In this document: positions 7,874 to 17,100 of the stretch, one piece after another
Layout of the letters: each line of letters starts with the position of its first letter
How positions within the stretch are numbered: position 1 is the stretch's first letter
Source of the DNA: Streptococcus oralis ATCC 35037
Lineage (GTDB): Bacteria > Bacillota > Bacilli > Lactobacillales > Streptococcaceae
Direction: 5' to 3'
Length of the DNA: 64,000 nt
NCBI RefSeq assembly: GCF_900637025.1
Contig: NZ_LR134336.1
Coordinates: forward strand, 326,001 to 390,000
Position numbers and translations under genes: made by a program
The notes under the pieces: generated by a model
Told to the model about the DNA's origin: nothing
The model's database searches: none
What the model saw: the letters and a program-made list of their open reading frames with translations, nothing else

Positions 7874-10210
7874 ATGAATACAAAAATACTAGAAACCTTA
7901 GAATTTAATAAAATCAAGGCCTTGTTTGAACCGCATCTTTTGACAGAACAAGGACTAGAGGAGTTAAAAGGCTTGGCCCCAACTGCCAAGGTGGATAAAA
8001 TCAAGCAAGCCTTTACAGAGATGGAGGAAATGCAAGCTCTATTTGTGGAGCAACCTCACTTTACCATCCTAGCGACGCGTGAGATATCAGCTGTTTGCAA
8101 GCGTCTGGAGATGGGGGCGGACCTCAACATTGAGGAGTTCCTGCTCCTCAAACGGGTCTTGCTGGCTAGCAGAGAGTTGCAAAGTTTTTATATCAATCTT
8201 GAAAATGTACGCTTGGAGCAGTTGGCGAGATGGTTTGAAAAACTGCATGAGTTCCCACACTTGCAAGGGAGTCTTCAATCTCTAAATGATGCAGGATTTA
8301 TCGAAAATTTCGCCAGTGAAGAGCTAGCACGCATCCGTCGGAAAATCCATGATAGCGAGAGTCAAGTTCGAGATGTCTTGCAAGACTTACTCAAGCAAAA
8401 AGCGCAGATGTTGACGGAAGGCATAATCGCTAGCCGAAATGGCCGTCAAGTCTTACCAGTCAAGAACACCTATCGCAATAAGATTGCAGGTGTTGTCCAT
8501 GACATCTCTGCTAGTGGTAATACGGTTTATATCGAGCCACGTGAGGTGGTCAAGCTGAGCGAAGAAATCGCTAGTCTGCGAGCTGATGAACGCTATGAGA
8601 TGATTCGCATCCTGCAGGAACTATCGGAACGGGTTCGTCCTCATGCTGCTGAGATTGCTAATGACGCTTGGATTATCGGCCATCTGGATCTGATTCGTGC
8701 CAAGGTGCGTTTCATCCAAGAAAGACAAGCAGTTGTTCCTCAACTTTCAGAGAACCAAGAGATTCAACTCCTTCATGTTCGCCATCCTTTGGTCAAAAAT
8801 GCTGTCGCGAACGATGTACACTTTGGTAAGGAATTAACGGCCATTGTCATTACAGGTCCCAATACAGGTGGGAAGACCATCATGCTCAAAACCCTGGGCT
8901 TGACTCAACTTATGGCCCAATCTGGCTTGCCAATCTTAGCTGATAAAGGAAGCCGTGTCGGTATTTTCGAGGAAATCTTCGCGGATATTGGCGATGAACA
9001 GTCTATTGAGCAGAGTTTGTCTACCTTCTCCAGCCACATGACCAATATCGTAGATATTCTTGGCAAGGTTAATCAGCACTCGCTCTTATTGCTAGATGAG
9101 CTTGGGGCAGGTACCGATCCGCAGGAAGGAGCAGCACTTGCTATGGCTATTCTGGAGGATCTTCGTCTGCGTCAGGTCAAGACCATGGCGACGACCCACT
9201 ATCCAGAGCTCAAGGCCTACGGTATCGAAACAGCCTTTGTGCAAAATGCCAGTATGGAGTTTGATACAGCTAGTCTGCGTCCGACCTATCGCTTTATGCA
9301 GGGAGTTCCTGGCCGAAGCAATGCCTTTGAAATTGCCAAACGCCTGGGCTTGTCAGAGGTCATCGTAGGAGATGCCAGCCAGCAGGTCAATCAAGATAAT
9401 GATGTCAATCGCATCATTGAGCAATTAGAAGAGCAAACGCTTGAAAGCCGTAAACGCTTGGACAATATCCGTGAGGTGGAGCAAGAAAACCTCAAGATGA
9501 ACCGAGCACTCAAAAAACTCTATAACGAACTCAATCGTGAAAAGGAAACTGAGCTCAACAAGGCGCGTGAACAAGCTGCTGAAATTGTGGAACTCGCTCT
9601 AAATGAGAGTGACCAGATTCTCAAGAATCTTCACAGTAAGTCTCAACTCAAACCCCACGAAATCATTGAAGCCAAGGCTGAGCTGAAAAAACTGGCTCCT
9701 GAAAAAGTCGACTTGTCTAAAAACAAGGTCCTTCAAAAGGCCAAGAAAAAACGAGCTCCGAAGGTGGGGGATGATATTGTGGTCCTCAGTTATGGACAAC
9801 GTGGAACCTTGACCAATCAACTTAAGGACGGCCGTTGGGAAGCCCAAGTTGGTTTGATCAAGATGACCTTGGAAGAGAAAGAATTTGACCTTGTTCAGGC
9901 CCAGCAAGAAGCCCCAGTCAAGAAAAAACAAGTCAATGTCGTGAAACGTGCATCTGGTCGTGGCCCACAAGCCAGACTGGATCTTCGTGGCAAACGGTAC
10001 GAAGAGGCCATGAATGAGCTGGACGCCTTTATCGACCAAGCCCTGCTCAATAACATGGCGCAAGTCGACATCATCCACGGTATCGGTACGGGAGTCATCC
10101 GTGAGGGCGTCACCAAATACCTGCAAAGAAACAAGCATGTCAAGAGTTTCGGCTATGCTCCACAAAATGCTGGAGGCAGTGGCGCCACCATTGTAACCTT
10201 TAAAGGATAG
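7874..10210 (+). CDS. mutS2: Endonuclease MutS2 (MutS family with Smr domain)
   Basis: 778 residues. There is no mismatch-recognition N-terminal domain, as in MutS2. The lever/clamp helices come first, then the ABC-type ATPase with Walker [10 protein letters not shown] near residue 328, [15 protein letters not shown] as Walker B and the switch histidine in TTHYPELK. A long coiled coil follows (about 515-620). The C-terminal Smr nuclease domain (about 700-778) has LDLRGKR and HGIGTGVI. MutS2 is reported to limit recombination and to resolve collided ribosomes; which role applies here is unknown. It appears monocistronic. Confidence 0.95.
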   Translation: MNTKILETLEFNKIKALFEPHLLTEQGLEELKGLAPTAKVDKIKQAFTEMEEMQALFVEQPHFTILATREISAVCKRLEMGADLNIEEFLLLKRVLLASRELQSFYINLENVRLEQLARWFEKLHEFPHLQGSLQSLNDAGFIENFASEELARIRRKIHDSESQVRDVLQDLLKQKAQMLTEGIIASRNGRQVLPVKNTYRNKIAGVVHDISASGNTVYIEPREVVKLSEEIASLRADERYEMIRILQELSERVRPHAAEIANDAWIIGHLDLIRAKVRFIQERQAVVPQLSENQEIQLLHVRHPLVKNAVANDVHFGKELTAIVITGPNTGGKTIMLKTLGLTQLMAQSGLPILADKGSRVGIFEEIFADIGDEQSIEQSLSTFSSHMTNIVDILGKVNQHSLLLLDELGAGTDPQEGAALAMAILEDLRLRQVKTMATTHYPELKAYGIETAFVQNASMEFDTASLRPTYRFMQGVPGRSNAFEIAKRLGLSEVIVGDASQQVNQDNDVNRIIEQLEEQTLESRKRLDNIREVEQENLKMNRALKKLYNELNREKETELNKAREQAAEIVELALNESDQILKNLHSKSQLKPHEIIEAKAELKKLAPEKVDLSKNKVLQKAKKKRAPKVGDDIVVLSYGQRGTLTNQLKDGRWEAQVGLIKMTLEEKEFDLVQAQQEAPVKKKQVNVVKRASGRGPQARLDLRGKRYEEAMNELDAFIDQALLNNMAQVDIIHGIGTGVIREGVTKYLQRNKHVKSFGYAPQNAGGSGATIVTFKG

Positions 10211-10274
10211 AGAGAAGAAGGATTCACTCTTTCTGAAAAAAGAAGTGAAAAGTCAAAAAATTTCATAGAATATA

Positions 10275-10303
10275 TTGACAAGGGCTAACTTTTCTTGTAG
10301 AAT
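10275..10303 (+). promoter_or_regulatory. Promoter of the glycine riboswitch / AGCS symporter unit
   Basis: Consensus TTGACA (10275-10280), a 17-base spacer and TAGAAT (10298-10303), about 85 bases before the aptamer core. Confidence 0.85.
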
Positions 10304-10339
10304 AATAAAAAATAAAATACCAACACCGAATGAAGTTTA

Positions 10340-10463
10340 ATAGAAGTGGAGAAAGGTTTGTTTTCCATGACTGTAAATGGACGGAACTCTGGAGAGACCG
10401 TAAAGGCACCGAAGGGGCAAGGCAGGTAACTGCTCAAACTCTCAGGTAAAAGGACAGAGCTAG
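10340..10463 (+). ncRNA. Glycine riboswitch, single full aptamer
   Basis: The core from about 10386 to 10460 has the glycine aptamer pattern: CTCTGGAGAGACCG, then GGCACCGAAGGGGCAA, then AACTCTCAGGTAAAAGGACAGAG. The 5' CTCTG pairs with the 3' CAGAG. Only one complete aptamer is visible. The preceding stretch from about 10340 (GTGGAGAAAGG) may be the partial 'ghost' aptamer described for singleton glycine riboswitches. It lies in the leader of a gene for an alanine/glycine-type symporter, so it probably adjusts uptake to the glycine level. Exact 5' limits are uncertain. Confidence 0.9.
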
Positions 10464-10498
10464 GATAGACCGCTTTTTGGCATTTATCTAAGCATTCC

Positions 10499-10534
10499 AG
10501 AGTACATGTATCTTGCATGTACTCTTTCTTTTGG
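10499..10534 (+). terminator. Riboswitch expression platform: intrinsic terminator
   Basis: A 10-bp stem (10499-10508 with 10516-10525) is followed by TTCTTTT, between the aptamer and the symporter ATG. Glycine binding presumably decides whether this hairpin forms; the direction of control cannot be read with certainty. Confidence 0.75.
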
Positions 10535-10556
10535 GGTTGAAAGATAGGAGAAGGAC

Positions 10557-11879
10557 ATGTTAGAATTGCTTAAAGCGCTTGATGCTTTTGCTTGGGGGCC
10601 TCCCCTCTTGATCTTATTGGTCGGAACGGGTATCTATTTGACCATCCGACTGGGCCTTTTGCAGGTTACTCGTCTCCCTAAGGCCTTTCAGTTGATCTTT
10701 ACCAAGGACAAGGGGCACGGCGATGTGTCGAGCTTTGCTGCTCTCTGTACGGCTCTAGCAGCCACAGTTGGTACGGGAAATATCATCGGGGTAGCGACAG
10801 CCATTAAGGTTGGAGGACCAGGGGCCCTCTTTTGGATGTGGATGGCGGCCTTCTTTGGGATGGCGACCAAATATGCCGAAGGATTGCTGGCCATCAAATA
10901 CCGTACTAAGGATGCAAATGGAGCTGTAGCTGGAGGACCCATGCATTACATCCTTTTGGGGATGGGAGAAAAGTGGCGTCCACTTGCTATCTTCTTTGCC
11001 CTAGCGGGTGTATTGGTAGCCCTTCTAGGGATTGGTACCTTTACCCAAGTCAATTCAATTACAGAATCTATCCAAAATACAGCTCAAATTAATCCAGCTA
11101 TCACAGCTCTCGTTTTATCTGTTTTTGTAGGGATTGCCGTCTTTGGTGGCCTCAAATCCATATCAAAAGTTTCGACAGCAGTGGTTCCTTTTATGGCTAT
11201 TGTCTATATTTTAGGAACTCTTACAGTTATTCTCTTTAATATCGAGAAAATCCCAGCCACACTTGTACTGATCTTTACTTCAGCCTTTAGTCCAGCGGCT
11301 GCGGTAGGTGGTTTTGCAGGTGCCAGTATTCGGATGGCTATCCAGAATGGTGTGGCGCGAGGAGTCTTTTCTAATGAATCTGGTCTTGGTTCTGCTCCCA
11401 TTGCGGCGGCTGCAGCTAAGACTAATGAGCCTGTCGAGCAAGGCTTGATTTCCATGACAGGAACCTTTATTGATACTTTGATTATCTGTACTCTGACAGG
11501 TCTGACAATCTTGGTAACTGGTGTTTGGAGTGGTGATTTGAATGGAGTTGCCTTGACCCAGTCAGCCTTTTCAACAGTTTTTTCACACTTTGGACCTGCC
11601 CTCTTGACCATCTTCCTTGTACTCTTTGCCTTTACGACGATTCTAGGATGGAACTATTACGGAGAGCGCTGTTTTGAGTTTCTCTTCGGTGTTCGTTTTA
11701 TCTGGCTTTACCGTGTAGTCTTTGTAGTCATGGTCTTGTTGGGAGGATTTATCGAGTTGGATATGGTTTGGATTATCGCAGATATCGTCAATGCCTTGAT
11801 GGCTTTACCAAACTTGATTGCCCTCTTAGTCTTGTCGCCAGTCGTCATTGCTGAGACTAAAAAGTATTTTAAACACTAA
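10557..11879 (+). CDS. Sodium:alanine/glycine symporter (AGCS family)
   Basis: 440 residues with about 11 membrane segments. AGCS signatures are visible: FAALCTALAATVGTGNI near residue 61, GGPGALFWMW, and GVARGVFSNESGLGSAPIAAAA near residue 270. The family imports alanine, glycine or related small amino acids with sodium. The glycine riboswitch in its leader argues for glycine or alanine as substrate. The RBS AGGAGAAGG precedes the ATG. A strong terminator follows, so it is a single-gene unit. Confidence 0.93.
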   Translation: MLELLKALDAFAWGPPLLILLVGTGIYLTIRLGLLQVTRLPKAFQLIFTKDKGHGDVSSFAALCTALAATVGTGNIIGVATAIKVGGPGALFWMWMAAFFGMATKYAEGLLAIKYRTKDANGAVAGGPMHYILLGMGEKWRPLAIFFALAGVLVALLGIGTFTQVNSITESIQNTAQINPAITALVLSVFVGIAVFGGLKSISKVSTAVVPFMAIVYILGTLTVILFNIEKIPATLVLIFTSAFSPAAAVGGFAGASIRMAIQNGVARGVFSNESGLGSAPIAAAAAKTNEPVEQGLISMTGTFIDTLIICTLTGLTILVTGVWSGDLNGVALTQSAFSTVFSHFGPALLTIFLVLFAFTTILGWNYYGERCFEFLFGVRFIWLYRVVFVVMVLLGGFIELDMVWIIADIVNALMALPNLIALLVLSPVVIAETKKYFKH

Positions 11880-11882
11880 CCC

Positions 11883-11907
11883 AATCACACTTTTAGTGTG
11901 ATTTTTT
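11883..11907 (+). terminator. Terminator of the AGCS symporter gene
   Basis: AATCACAC (11883-11890) / GTGTGATT (11896-11903) with a 5-base loop, followed by TTTT. Confidence 0.88.
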
Positions 11908-12009
11908 CATTTCATAGACATTTCCTATCAAGGCGATTGAAAATATATATTATCCAAGGGGGAAATTCTATGATAGACTAAATGACAATAAAATGAAAAG
12001 AGGTTTCTT

Positions 12010-12558
12010 ATGACAACATTTACCATCCACACAGTAGAATCAGCACCAGCAGAAGTGAAAGAAGTTCTTGAAACAGTACAAAAAGATAACAATGGCTATA
12101 TTCCCAACCTAATCGGTCTCTTGGCTAACGCTCCTACCGCGCTTGAAGCCTACCGAACTGTCGGAGCCATCAACCGTCGCAATAGCTTAACACCAGTAGA
12201 GCGTGAAGTAGTGCAAATCACGGCAGCCGTAACCAATGGTTGTGCTTTCTGCGTCGCAGGTCACACAGCCTTTTCAATCAAACAAATCCAGATGAATGAT
12301 GATCTTCTCCAAGCTCTCCGCAACCGTACTCCAATCGAGACAGATCCAAAACTAGATACTCTAGCTAAGTTTACCTTGGCGGTCATCAATACCAAAGGGC
12401 GTGTAGGAGATGAAGCCTTGGCTGAATTTTTGGAAGCTGGCTACACGCAACAAAATGCCTTGGATGTGGTTCTCGGTGTAAGTCTTGCCAGCCTCTGCAA
12501 CTATGCCAACAACCTAGCTAATACGCCTATTAACCCAGAATTGCAACCTTATGCCTAG
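12010..12558 (+). CDS. Carboxymuconolactone decarboxylase / AhpD-like alkylhydroperoxidase family protein
   Basis: 182 residues, all-helical. The redox signature NGCAFCVAGH places cysteines at 78 and 81 and a histidine at 85, the CxxC-xxx-H pattern of AhpD-like peroxidases. TPVEREVVQIT just before it is also typical. Members reduce peroxides with help from a thiol partner, but no AhpC or lipoyl partner is encoded nearby, so the physiological substrate is open. It sits alone between terminators. The AGAGG site supports the ATG. The 130 bases upstream show no unambiguous promoter. Confidence 0.88.
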   Translation: MTTFTIHTVESAPAEVKEVLETVQKDNNGYIPNLIGLLANAPTALEAYRTVGAINRRNSLTPVEREVVQITAAVTNGCAFCVAGHTAFSIKQIQMNDDLLQALRNRTPIETDPKLDTLAKFTLAVINTKGRVGDEALAEFLEAGYTQQNALDVVLGVSLASLCNYANNLANTPINPELQPYA

Positions 12559-12573
12559 TTCGAATCAGAAAGA

Positions 12574-12610
12574 AAAAATGAAGACTGAGCAATCCAGTCT
12601 TCATTTTTCT
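12574..12610 (+). terminator. Terminator of the AhpD-like gene
   Basis: A 14-bp stem (12574-12587 with 12595-12608) around a 7-base loop, ending in a T-run. Confidence 0.9.
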
Positions 12611-12631
12611 ATGCTATTTTAAGCGCTTTTA

Positions 12632-12640
12632 TGCTATACT
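12632..12640 (+). promoter_or_regulatory. Extended -10 promoter of the TDT transporter gene
   Basis: TGCTATACT, 28 bases before the ATG, with no convincing -35 hexamer. Confidence 0.6.
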
Positions 12641-12668
12641 AATAATAACATGATTATTGGAGGCTCGG

Positions 12669-13568
12669 ATGAAAAAGCTCCCCTTAGTATTCTCTGGCTG
12701 TTTATTAGGTTTAGCAGGTGCAGGAAATCTGATTGCAGATACTTTGCCTGTTCTGTCGCATTTATTGAGTCTGACTGGTCTAGTGTTGTGGATTTTCTTT
12801 CTTGTTGTTCATCTTTTTAATTGGGAAGAAACCAAGCAAGAATTGACCAGACCCCCTCTTTTATCTGGGATGGCCACCTTTCCCATGGCTGGGATGATTT
12901 TATCGACCTATGTCTTTCGCGTATTCCCTGCTCTTCCTATAGTAGCACAAGGAATCTGGTGGTTTTCCTTTCTCTTGGATTTGGCGTTGATTGCTACTTT
13001 CACCATCAAATTTACCTGTCCGGGTCGGAGGGTCAATGCGACTCCAAGCTGGACGGTGCTCTATGTGGGGATAGCAGTAGCGGCCTTGACCTATCCTCTG
13101 GTAGGCATTATTGAGATTGCCTATGCGACCTTGAGTTTTGGTTTTGTCTTGACCTTCTATCTCTATCCGCTTATTTATAGCGATTTAAAGAAAGATCCAC
13201 TCCCAGTGGCCTTGCTTGGACAGGAAGGAATCTACTGTGCTCCCTTTTCTCTACTCTTGGCTTCTCTAGTTCGAGTTGGAGGAGCAAGCCTACCGACTTG
13301 GCTCTTGATTGTCATGATTTTGGCATCTCAATCCTTCTTTTTCTTTGTTTTAACCCGCCTACCCAATATTTTAAAACAAGGATTTCAACCAGCCTTCTCA
13401 GCCCTAACCTTCCCAACCATTATCACAGCTACTTCGCTCAAGATGGCTCAGGGAATTTTGAAACTTCCATTCCTGGATTATCTGGTATTGGCTGAAACGG
13501 TTATTTGCCTCACTATTTTATTCTTTGTCTTGGGTGCTTATCTGATTTGGTTACGAAAAAAGGTCTAG
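12669..13568 (+). CDS. TDT-family (TehA/Mae1-like) transporter
   Basis: 299 residues with ten hydrophobic segments, the layout of the tellurite-resistance/dicarboxylate transporter family. Recognisable pieces are LVFSGCLLGLAGAGN at the N-terminus and the MATFPMAGMILSTYVFR segment near residue 68. Substrates in the family include C4-dicarboxylates, sulfite and anions; none can be assigned here. The ATG at 12669 is chosen because GGAGG lies five bases upstream; an in-frame TTG at 12657 overlaps that site. A bidirectional terminator follows, shared with serS. Confidence 0.82.
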   Translation: MKKLPLVFSGCLLGLAGAGNLIADTLPVLSHLLSLTGLVLWIFFLVVHLFNWEETKQELTRPPLLSGMATFPMAGMILSTYVFRVFPALPIVAQGIWWFSFLLDLALIATFTIKFTCPGRRVNATPSWTVLYVGIAVAALTYPLVGIIEIAYATLSFGFVLTFYLYPLIYSDLKKDPLPVALLGQEGIYCAPFSLLLASLVRVGGASLPTWLLIVMILASQSFFFFVLTRLPNILKQGFQPAFSALTFPTIITATSLKMAQGILKLPFLDYLVLAETVICLTILFFVLGAYLIWLRKKV

Positions 13569-13591
13569 CTAGAAATAGCTAGACCTTATTT
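13561..13591. terminator. Bidirectional terminator between the TDT gene and serS
   Basis: AGGTCTAGCT (13561-13570) / AGCTAGACCT (13577-13586), flanked by an A-run on the left and TATTTTT on the right. Confidence 0.88.
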
Positions 13592-14866
13592 TTATGGTTT
13601 GATAACTTCAGCTCCACCCATATATGGACGAAGAGCTTCTGGAATGGTTACAGAACCATCTGCGTTTTGATAGTTTTCAAGAATGGCAGCCACTGTACGT
13701 CCAACTGCAAGTCCAGAACCATTCAAAGTGTGAAGGAGTTTCACCTTGCCATCGGCTTCATCACGGTAACGGATTTGGGCACGACGAGCTTGGAAATCTT
13801 CTGTATTTGAACAGCTTGAGATTTCACGATAGGTATTTTGGGCTGGAATCCAAACTTCCAAGTCATAAGTCTTGGCAGCTGAGAAGCCCATATCTCCAGT
13901 AGAGAGCGCAACGACACGGTATGGAAGGTTGAGTTTTTGAAGAATATTTTCAGCGTTGGCTGTCATCTTTTCCAATTCTTCGTAAGATTCTTCTGGTTTG
14001 GCAAATTTGACCATTTCAACCTTGTGGAATTGGTGCAAACGAATCAAGCCACGTGTATCACGACCAGCAGAACCAGCTTCAGAACGGAATGATGGACTCA
14101 TAGCGGTAAAGTAGATTGGTAGATCTTTACCGTCAAGGATTTCATCACGGTAGTAGTTTGTTAGAGGCACTTCAGCTGTAGGAATGAGGACATAATTAGT
14201 GTCTTTCAATTCAAAAGTATCTTCCTTGAATTTTGGATATTGACCAGTACCAAACATAGAGTCATGGTTAACCATGTAAGGCGTGATGACTTCCGTATAG
14301 CCCTCTTTACCATGCTCATCCAACATGAAGTTGTAGATAGCACGTTCTAAACGAGCACCGAGGCCTTTATAGAAGAGAAAACGAGCGCCCGTTACTTTTC
14401 CACCACGTTCCCAGTCAAGGATACCCAAGTCTTCACCAAGATCCCAGTGAGCTTTTGGCTCGAAGTCAAACTCGCGTGGGCTACCCCAACGGCGGACTTC
14501 CACATTGTCATCTTCATCAGCTCCGATAGGAACACTGTCAGCAGGGATATTTGGAAGAGTAGTGGTAAATTCTGTTAATTTAGCATCGATGTCTGCCAAC
14601 TCAGCATCCAAGGCTTTGACTTCAGCAGATAGGGTTTGCATCGCAGCAATCTTGTCATCGGCATTTTCCTTGTTGCGCTTGGCTTGGGCAATCTCAGCAG
14701 AAACTGTGTTACGTTCTGCTTTTAGAGTTTCAACCTTGACCAAGATGTCACGACGTTTAGCATCGATTTCTTTCATCTCATTTAAGATAGCAGCATCTAC
14801 ACCACGTGTAGCTAATTTTTCAGCAACAGCATCAAAATCTGTACGAATACGTTTAATATCTAACAT
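13592..14866 (-). CDS. serS: Seryl-tRNA synthetase
   Basis: 424 residues from [12 protein letters not shown]. The N-terminal long coiled-coil arm (about 25-105) binds the extra arm of tRNA-Ser. The class II catalytic core has TAEVPLTN near residue 235, the motif 2 region [19 protein letters not shown] with the FHKVEM strand, and motif 3 [16 protein letters not shown]. The reading frame stays open to 14950, but the extra 28 codons are T-box leader. The ATG at 14866 has an AAGGAG site seven bases upstream. Expression should rise when uncharged tRNA-Ser binds the leader. Confidence 0.96.
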   Translation of the reverse strand: MLDIKRIRTDFDAVAEKLATRGVDAAILNEMKEIDAKRRDILVKVETLKAERNTVSAEIAQAKRNKENADDKIAAMQTLSAEVKALDAELADIDAKLTEFTTTLPNIPADSVPIGADEDDNVEVRRWGSPREFDFEPKAHWDLGEDLGILDWERGGKVTGARFLFYKGLGARLERAIYNFMLDEHGKEGYTEVITPYMVNHDSMFGTGQYPKFKEDTFELKDTNYVLIPTAEVPLTNYYRDEILDGKDLPIYFTAMSPSFRSEAGSAGRDTRGLIRLHQFHKVEMVKFAKPEESYEELEKMTANAENILQKLNLPYRVVALSTGDMGFSAAKTYDLEVWIPAQNTYREISSCSNTEDFQARRAQIRYRDEADGKVKLLHTLNGSGLAVGRTVAAILENYQNADGSVTIPEALRPYMGGAEVIKP

Positions 14867-14876
14867 AAGAACTCCT

Positions 14877-15058
14877 TTATGAAAAAAACACACCTGACAA
14901 AGTGTTGGAGTGGCAGGGCCACGGTTCCATCCAACTTCACAGGTGTGCACTTGATTATATATGTAATTGTTACTAACGGTAGAATTTCACCTATCCCTCC
15001 TATCTGCTCGCAGCACCCGCAGACTTTCTGAAAGAAGGAGATAACCTACTTATCCGTT
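14877..15058 (-). ncRNA. Serine T-box leader of serS
   Basis: On the minus strand, the T-box core TGGAACCGTGG sits next to a hairpin in which CACACCTG pairs with CAGGTGTG and then a run of seven T. That hairpin is the terminator; the TGGAACC bulge is the antiterminator that contacts the tRNA acceptor end. Upstream, stem I carries GAAATTCTACC, in which TCT (Ser) followed by A fits the specifier position. The stem I limits are approximate. Confidence 0.88.
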
Positions 15059-15064
15059 GCTATG

Positions 15065-15093
15065 ATTATACTAAAGTTTCTACTTTTTTGCAA
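15065..15093 (-). promoter_or_regulatory. Promoter of serS
   Basis: Minus strand: TTGCAA (15088-15093), a 17-base spacer and TATAAT (15065-15070). It lies inside the 3' end of the DUF956 gene. Confidence 0.75.
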
Positions 15094-15451
15094 ATAGATT
15101 TTTAAGTTTTTGTCCAATGGTCTGGAGTAGAGTCGGAAGTTTCACAACCTTTTCGTTTCCTAATTTTTCCCGAGCGATTTTGAGGATAGCTCCAGAGTCT
15201 TTTGAAGCAAAGAGGAATTTTCCTTGATCGGTGAAGACTTCAAAGTGGCGGCTGATCTTGCGACCACTTACGTTGGCTCCGATTTGCTGAATGCTGGACC
15301 AGGGGATTTGAATATATTGTTCGACATTGACATCAGGATAAAACTCTAAGGCTTGATCCCCGATTAAAAATTTTCCAACTTTTCCAGAGATAGAGAGGTA
15401 AGATGTCCCAGTGGTTTGGAGGTCAATGACTTGATTGAGTGATTGGGCCAT
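15080..15451 (-). CDS. DUF956 (ManO-like) protein
   Basis: 123 residues, beta-rich, with a GRAM/PH-like strand order: VGKFLIGDQALEFYP, IQIPWSSIQQIGANV, then KFLFASKDSGAILKIARE. DUF956 proteins usually sit next to mannose-family PTS genes; here the partner is aspartokinase, two bases upstream. It has no membrane segment and no catalytic motif. Its RBS lies inside the end of the aspartokinase gene, so it is cotranscribed. Function is unknown. Confidence 0.82.
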   Translation of the reverse strand: MAQSLNQVIDLQTTGTSYLSISGKVGKFLIGDQALEFYPDVNVEQYIQIPWSSIQQIGANVSGRKISRHFEVFTDQGKFLFASKDSGAILKIAREKLGNEKVVKLPTLLQTIGQKLKNLFAKK

Positions 15452-15453
15452 GA

Positions 15454-16818
15454 TTAGTCTTCCTTACTTTCACCGAAAAAGGCATGATAGAGAGCCTTGA
15501 TAGCTGCTTTTTCTTGCTCTTTATTGACAACAAACATGATGGAAACTTCACTTGAACCTTGGGACATCATCTGGATGTTGATTTTATTCTCAGACAAAGC
15601 ACGTGTTGCAGTAGCAGTTACCCCGATATGGCTCTTCATCTTTTCTCCGACAATCATAATGATGGAAAGGTCATGTTCGATTTCAGCATGGTCCACTTCA
15701 GCCTTTTGAACGAGTTGACGTAGAATTTCTTCTTCTTTGATAGGAGTTAATTCACGAGAGCGGAGGATGATTGAAAGATCGTCAATACCTGTAGGCATGT
15801 GTTCCCAACCGATATTGAGGTCCTCAAGGATTTGAAGAACCTTGCGACCAAACCCGACTTCGCGGTTCATGAGGTATTTTGACATGTTGATGCTGACGAA
15901 TCCTGAGTCACCCGCAATTCCTACTACAGGGAATTTATCACTACTATGTTCTAAAACAATGCGTGTTCCTGGGTGGTCAGGGTTGTTGGTATTCTTGATG
16001 ACAAGAGGAATTTTTCCGCGGTAAGCGGGTAGAAGAGCTTCGTCATGAAGAACTGAAAATCCAGCGTAAGCCAACTCACGCATTTCACGGTAGGTTAATT
16101 CAGGAATGGAGTGTGGTTGGTGGATAATACCAGGATGGGCAGCAAAGATACCATCTACGTCTGTAAAGTTCTCATAGAGATCAGCCTTAACACCTGCTGC
16201 AATGATAGAACCTGTGATATCTGAACCTCCACGTGAAAAAGTACAGATTTGATTTTCCTTAGTCACACCAAAGAAACCAGGGATGACAAGGACTTCGGTG
16301 CTATCAGCCAAGCCTTCAATCTTGTCATAACTAGATGGAATGATACGTGCGTTTCCAGGTTCACTTGTGACAACAATTCCAGCTTCTCTTGGGTGAACAT
16401 AGCGTGCATCGATACCGTTTTGGTTAAAGTAGGCTGCAATCAATTTGGCATTGTTATTTTCTCCAGCCGCTAGGAAGGTATCATAGAGAAATTCATTGTC
16501 CTCTATAGGAAGAGTTGCCAAGGCCCGAATACTTTTAGAGATTTTTTCTAAAACAGCAGGTTTTAACCCTAGTTCACTAACCATAGCGGCATAACGGTCA
16601 ATGATCCAGCTTTGGCTAGCACTGATGTCATTTCCAGCCACGTAGTCGCGATAGTATTTAATCAAGGCATCAGTTACCTTGGTATCTTCAGCATTGCGTT
16701 TTCCGGGTGCAGAAACGACTACAAAACGGCGTTCTTTATCACTTTTAACGATATTTAAGACTTTTTCTAACTGACCAGCAGAGGCAAGCGAGCTTCCGCC
16801 AAATTTTACAACCTTCAT
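15454..16818 (-). CDS. Aspartate kinase
   Basis: 454 residues. The amino-acid kinase domain opens with KFGGSSLA (residues 4-11) and has FSRGGSDITGSIIA near residue 194. Two ACT domains follow (about 305-454), where lysine or threonine feedback normally acts; GISGDSGF-like and GVTATATRAL segments mark them. It phosphorylates aspartate for the lysine/threonine/methionine and cell-wall pathways. It heads a two-gene operon with the DUF956 gene. Its own promoter and a GAGG site precede the ATG. No lysine riboswitch was seen in the 280 bases between it and fabM. Confidence 0.95.
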   Translation of the reverse strand: MKVVKFGGSSLASAGQLEKVLNIVKSDKERRFVVVSAPGKRNAEDTKVTDALIKYYRDYVAGNDISASQSWIIDRYAAMVSELGLKPAVLEKISKSIRALATLPIEDNEFLYDTFLAAGENNNAKLIAAYFNQNGIDARYVHPREAGIVVTSEPGNARIIPSSYDKIEGLADSTEVLVIPGFFGVTKENQICTFSRGGSDITGSIIAAGVKADLYENFTDVDGIFAAHPGIIHQPHSIPELTYREMRELAYAGFSVLHDEALLPAYRGKIPLVIKNTNNPDHPGTRIVLEHSSDKFPVVGIAGDSGFVSINMSKYLMNREVGFGRKVLQILEDLNIGWEHMPTGIDDLSIILRSRELTPIKEEEILRQLVQKAEVDHAEIEHDLSIIMIVGEKMKSHIGVTATATRALSENKINIQMMSQGSSEVSIMFVVNKEQEKAAIKALYHAFFGESKED

Positions 16819-16847
16819 AAGGACTCCTCAAGTAAGTATTTTATACG

Positions 16848-16876
16848 ATTATAGCAGAAAGAGGGGCATTTTTCAA
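16848..16876 (-). promoter_or_regulatory. Promoter of aspartokinase-DUF956
   Basis: Minus strand: TTGAAA (16871-16876), a 17-base spacer and TATAAT (16848-16853), also with TGC before the -10. Confidence 0.85.
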
Positions 16877-17024
16877 TGAAGAAAATAACTTCCTATTATA
16901 ATAGAAGAAAACACTAACTTATTCTGAAAAGCGATAACGGTTTAAAAGTAAGTGTGTAAAATTTCTCTCACATTCATAATGAATGGGAAAATAATCAGCT
17001 GAGACACTTTCCTTTAGTTTTTCC

Positions 17025-17053
17025 TTGCCTCTTTATCCAAAAAAAGGTATACT
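17025..17053 (+). promoter_or_regulatory. Promoter of fabM
   Basis: TTGCCT (17025-17030), a 17-base spacer and TATACT (17048-17053), 47 bases before the ATG. The rest of the gap back to 16877 holds a second TATAAT-like palindrome at 16895-16902 but nothing else clear. Confidence 0.7.
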
Positions 17054-17100
17054 TTGATGATAAAACAATTTCATCGCCTTATAAAAGAAAAGGAGAAGCT

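Noticed and set aside
9599..10165. 188-residue minus-strand open frame inside mutS2
   Set aside because: Shadow frame antisense to the Smr region; composition is phenylalanine/leucine-rich as expected from the reverse of lysine/glutamate codons.
14867..14950. Longer serS start adding 28 residues
   Set aside because: The extension is translated T-box terminator sequence; the ATG at 14866 has the RBS and the conserved MLDIKR start.
16877..17020. Lysine riboswitch in the leader of aspartokinase
   Set aside because: The promoter at 16848-16876 leaves a leader of only about 25 bases, too short for a riboswitch.
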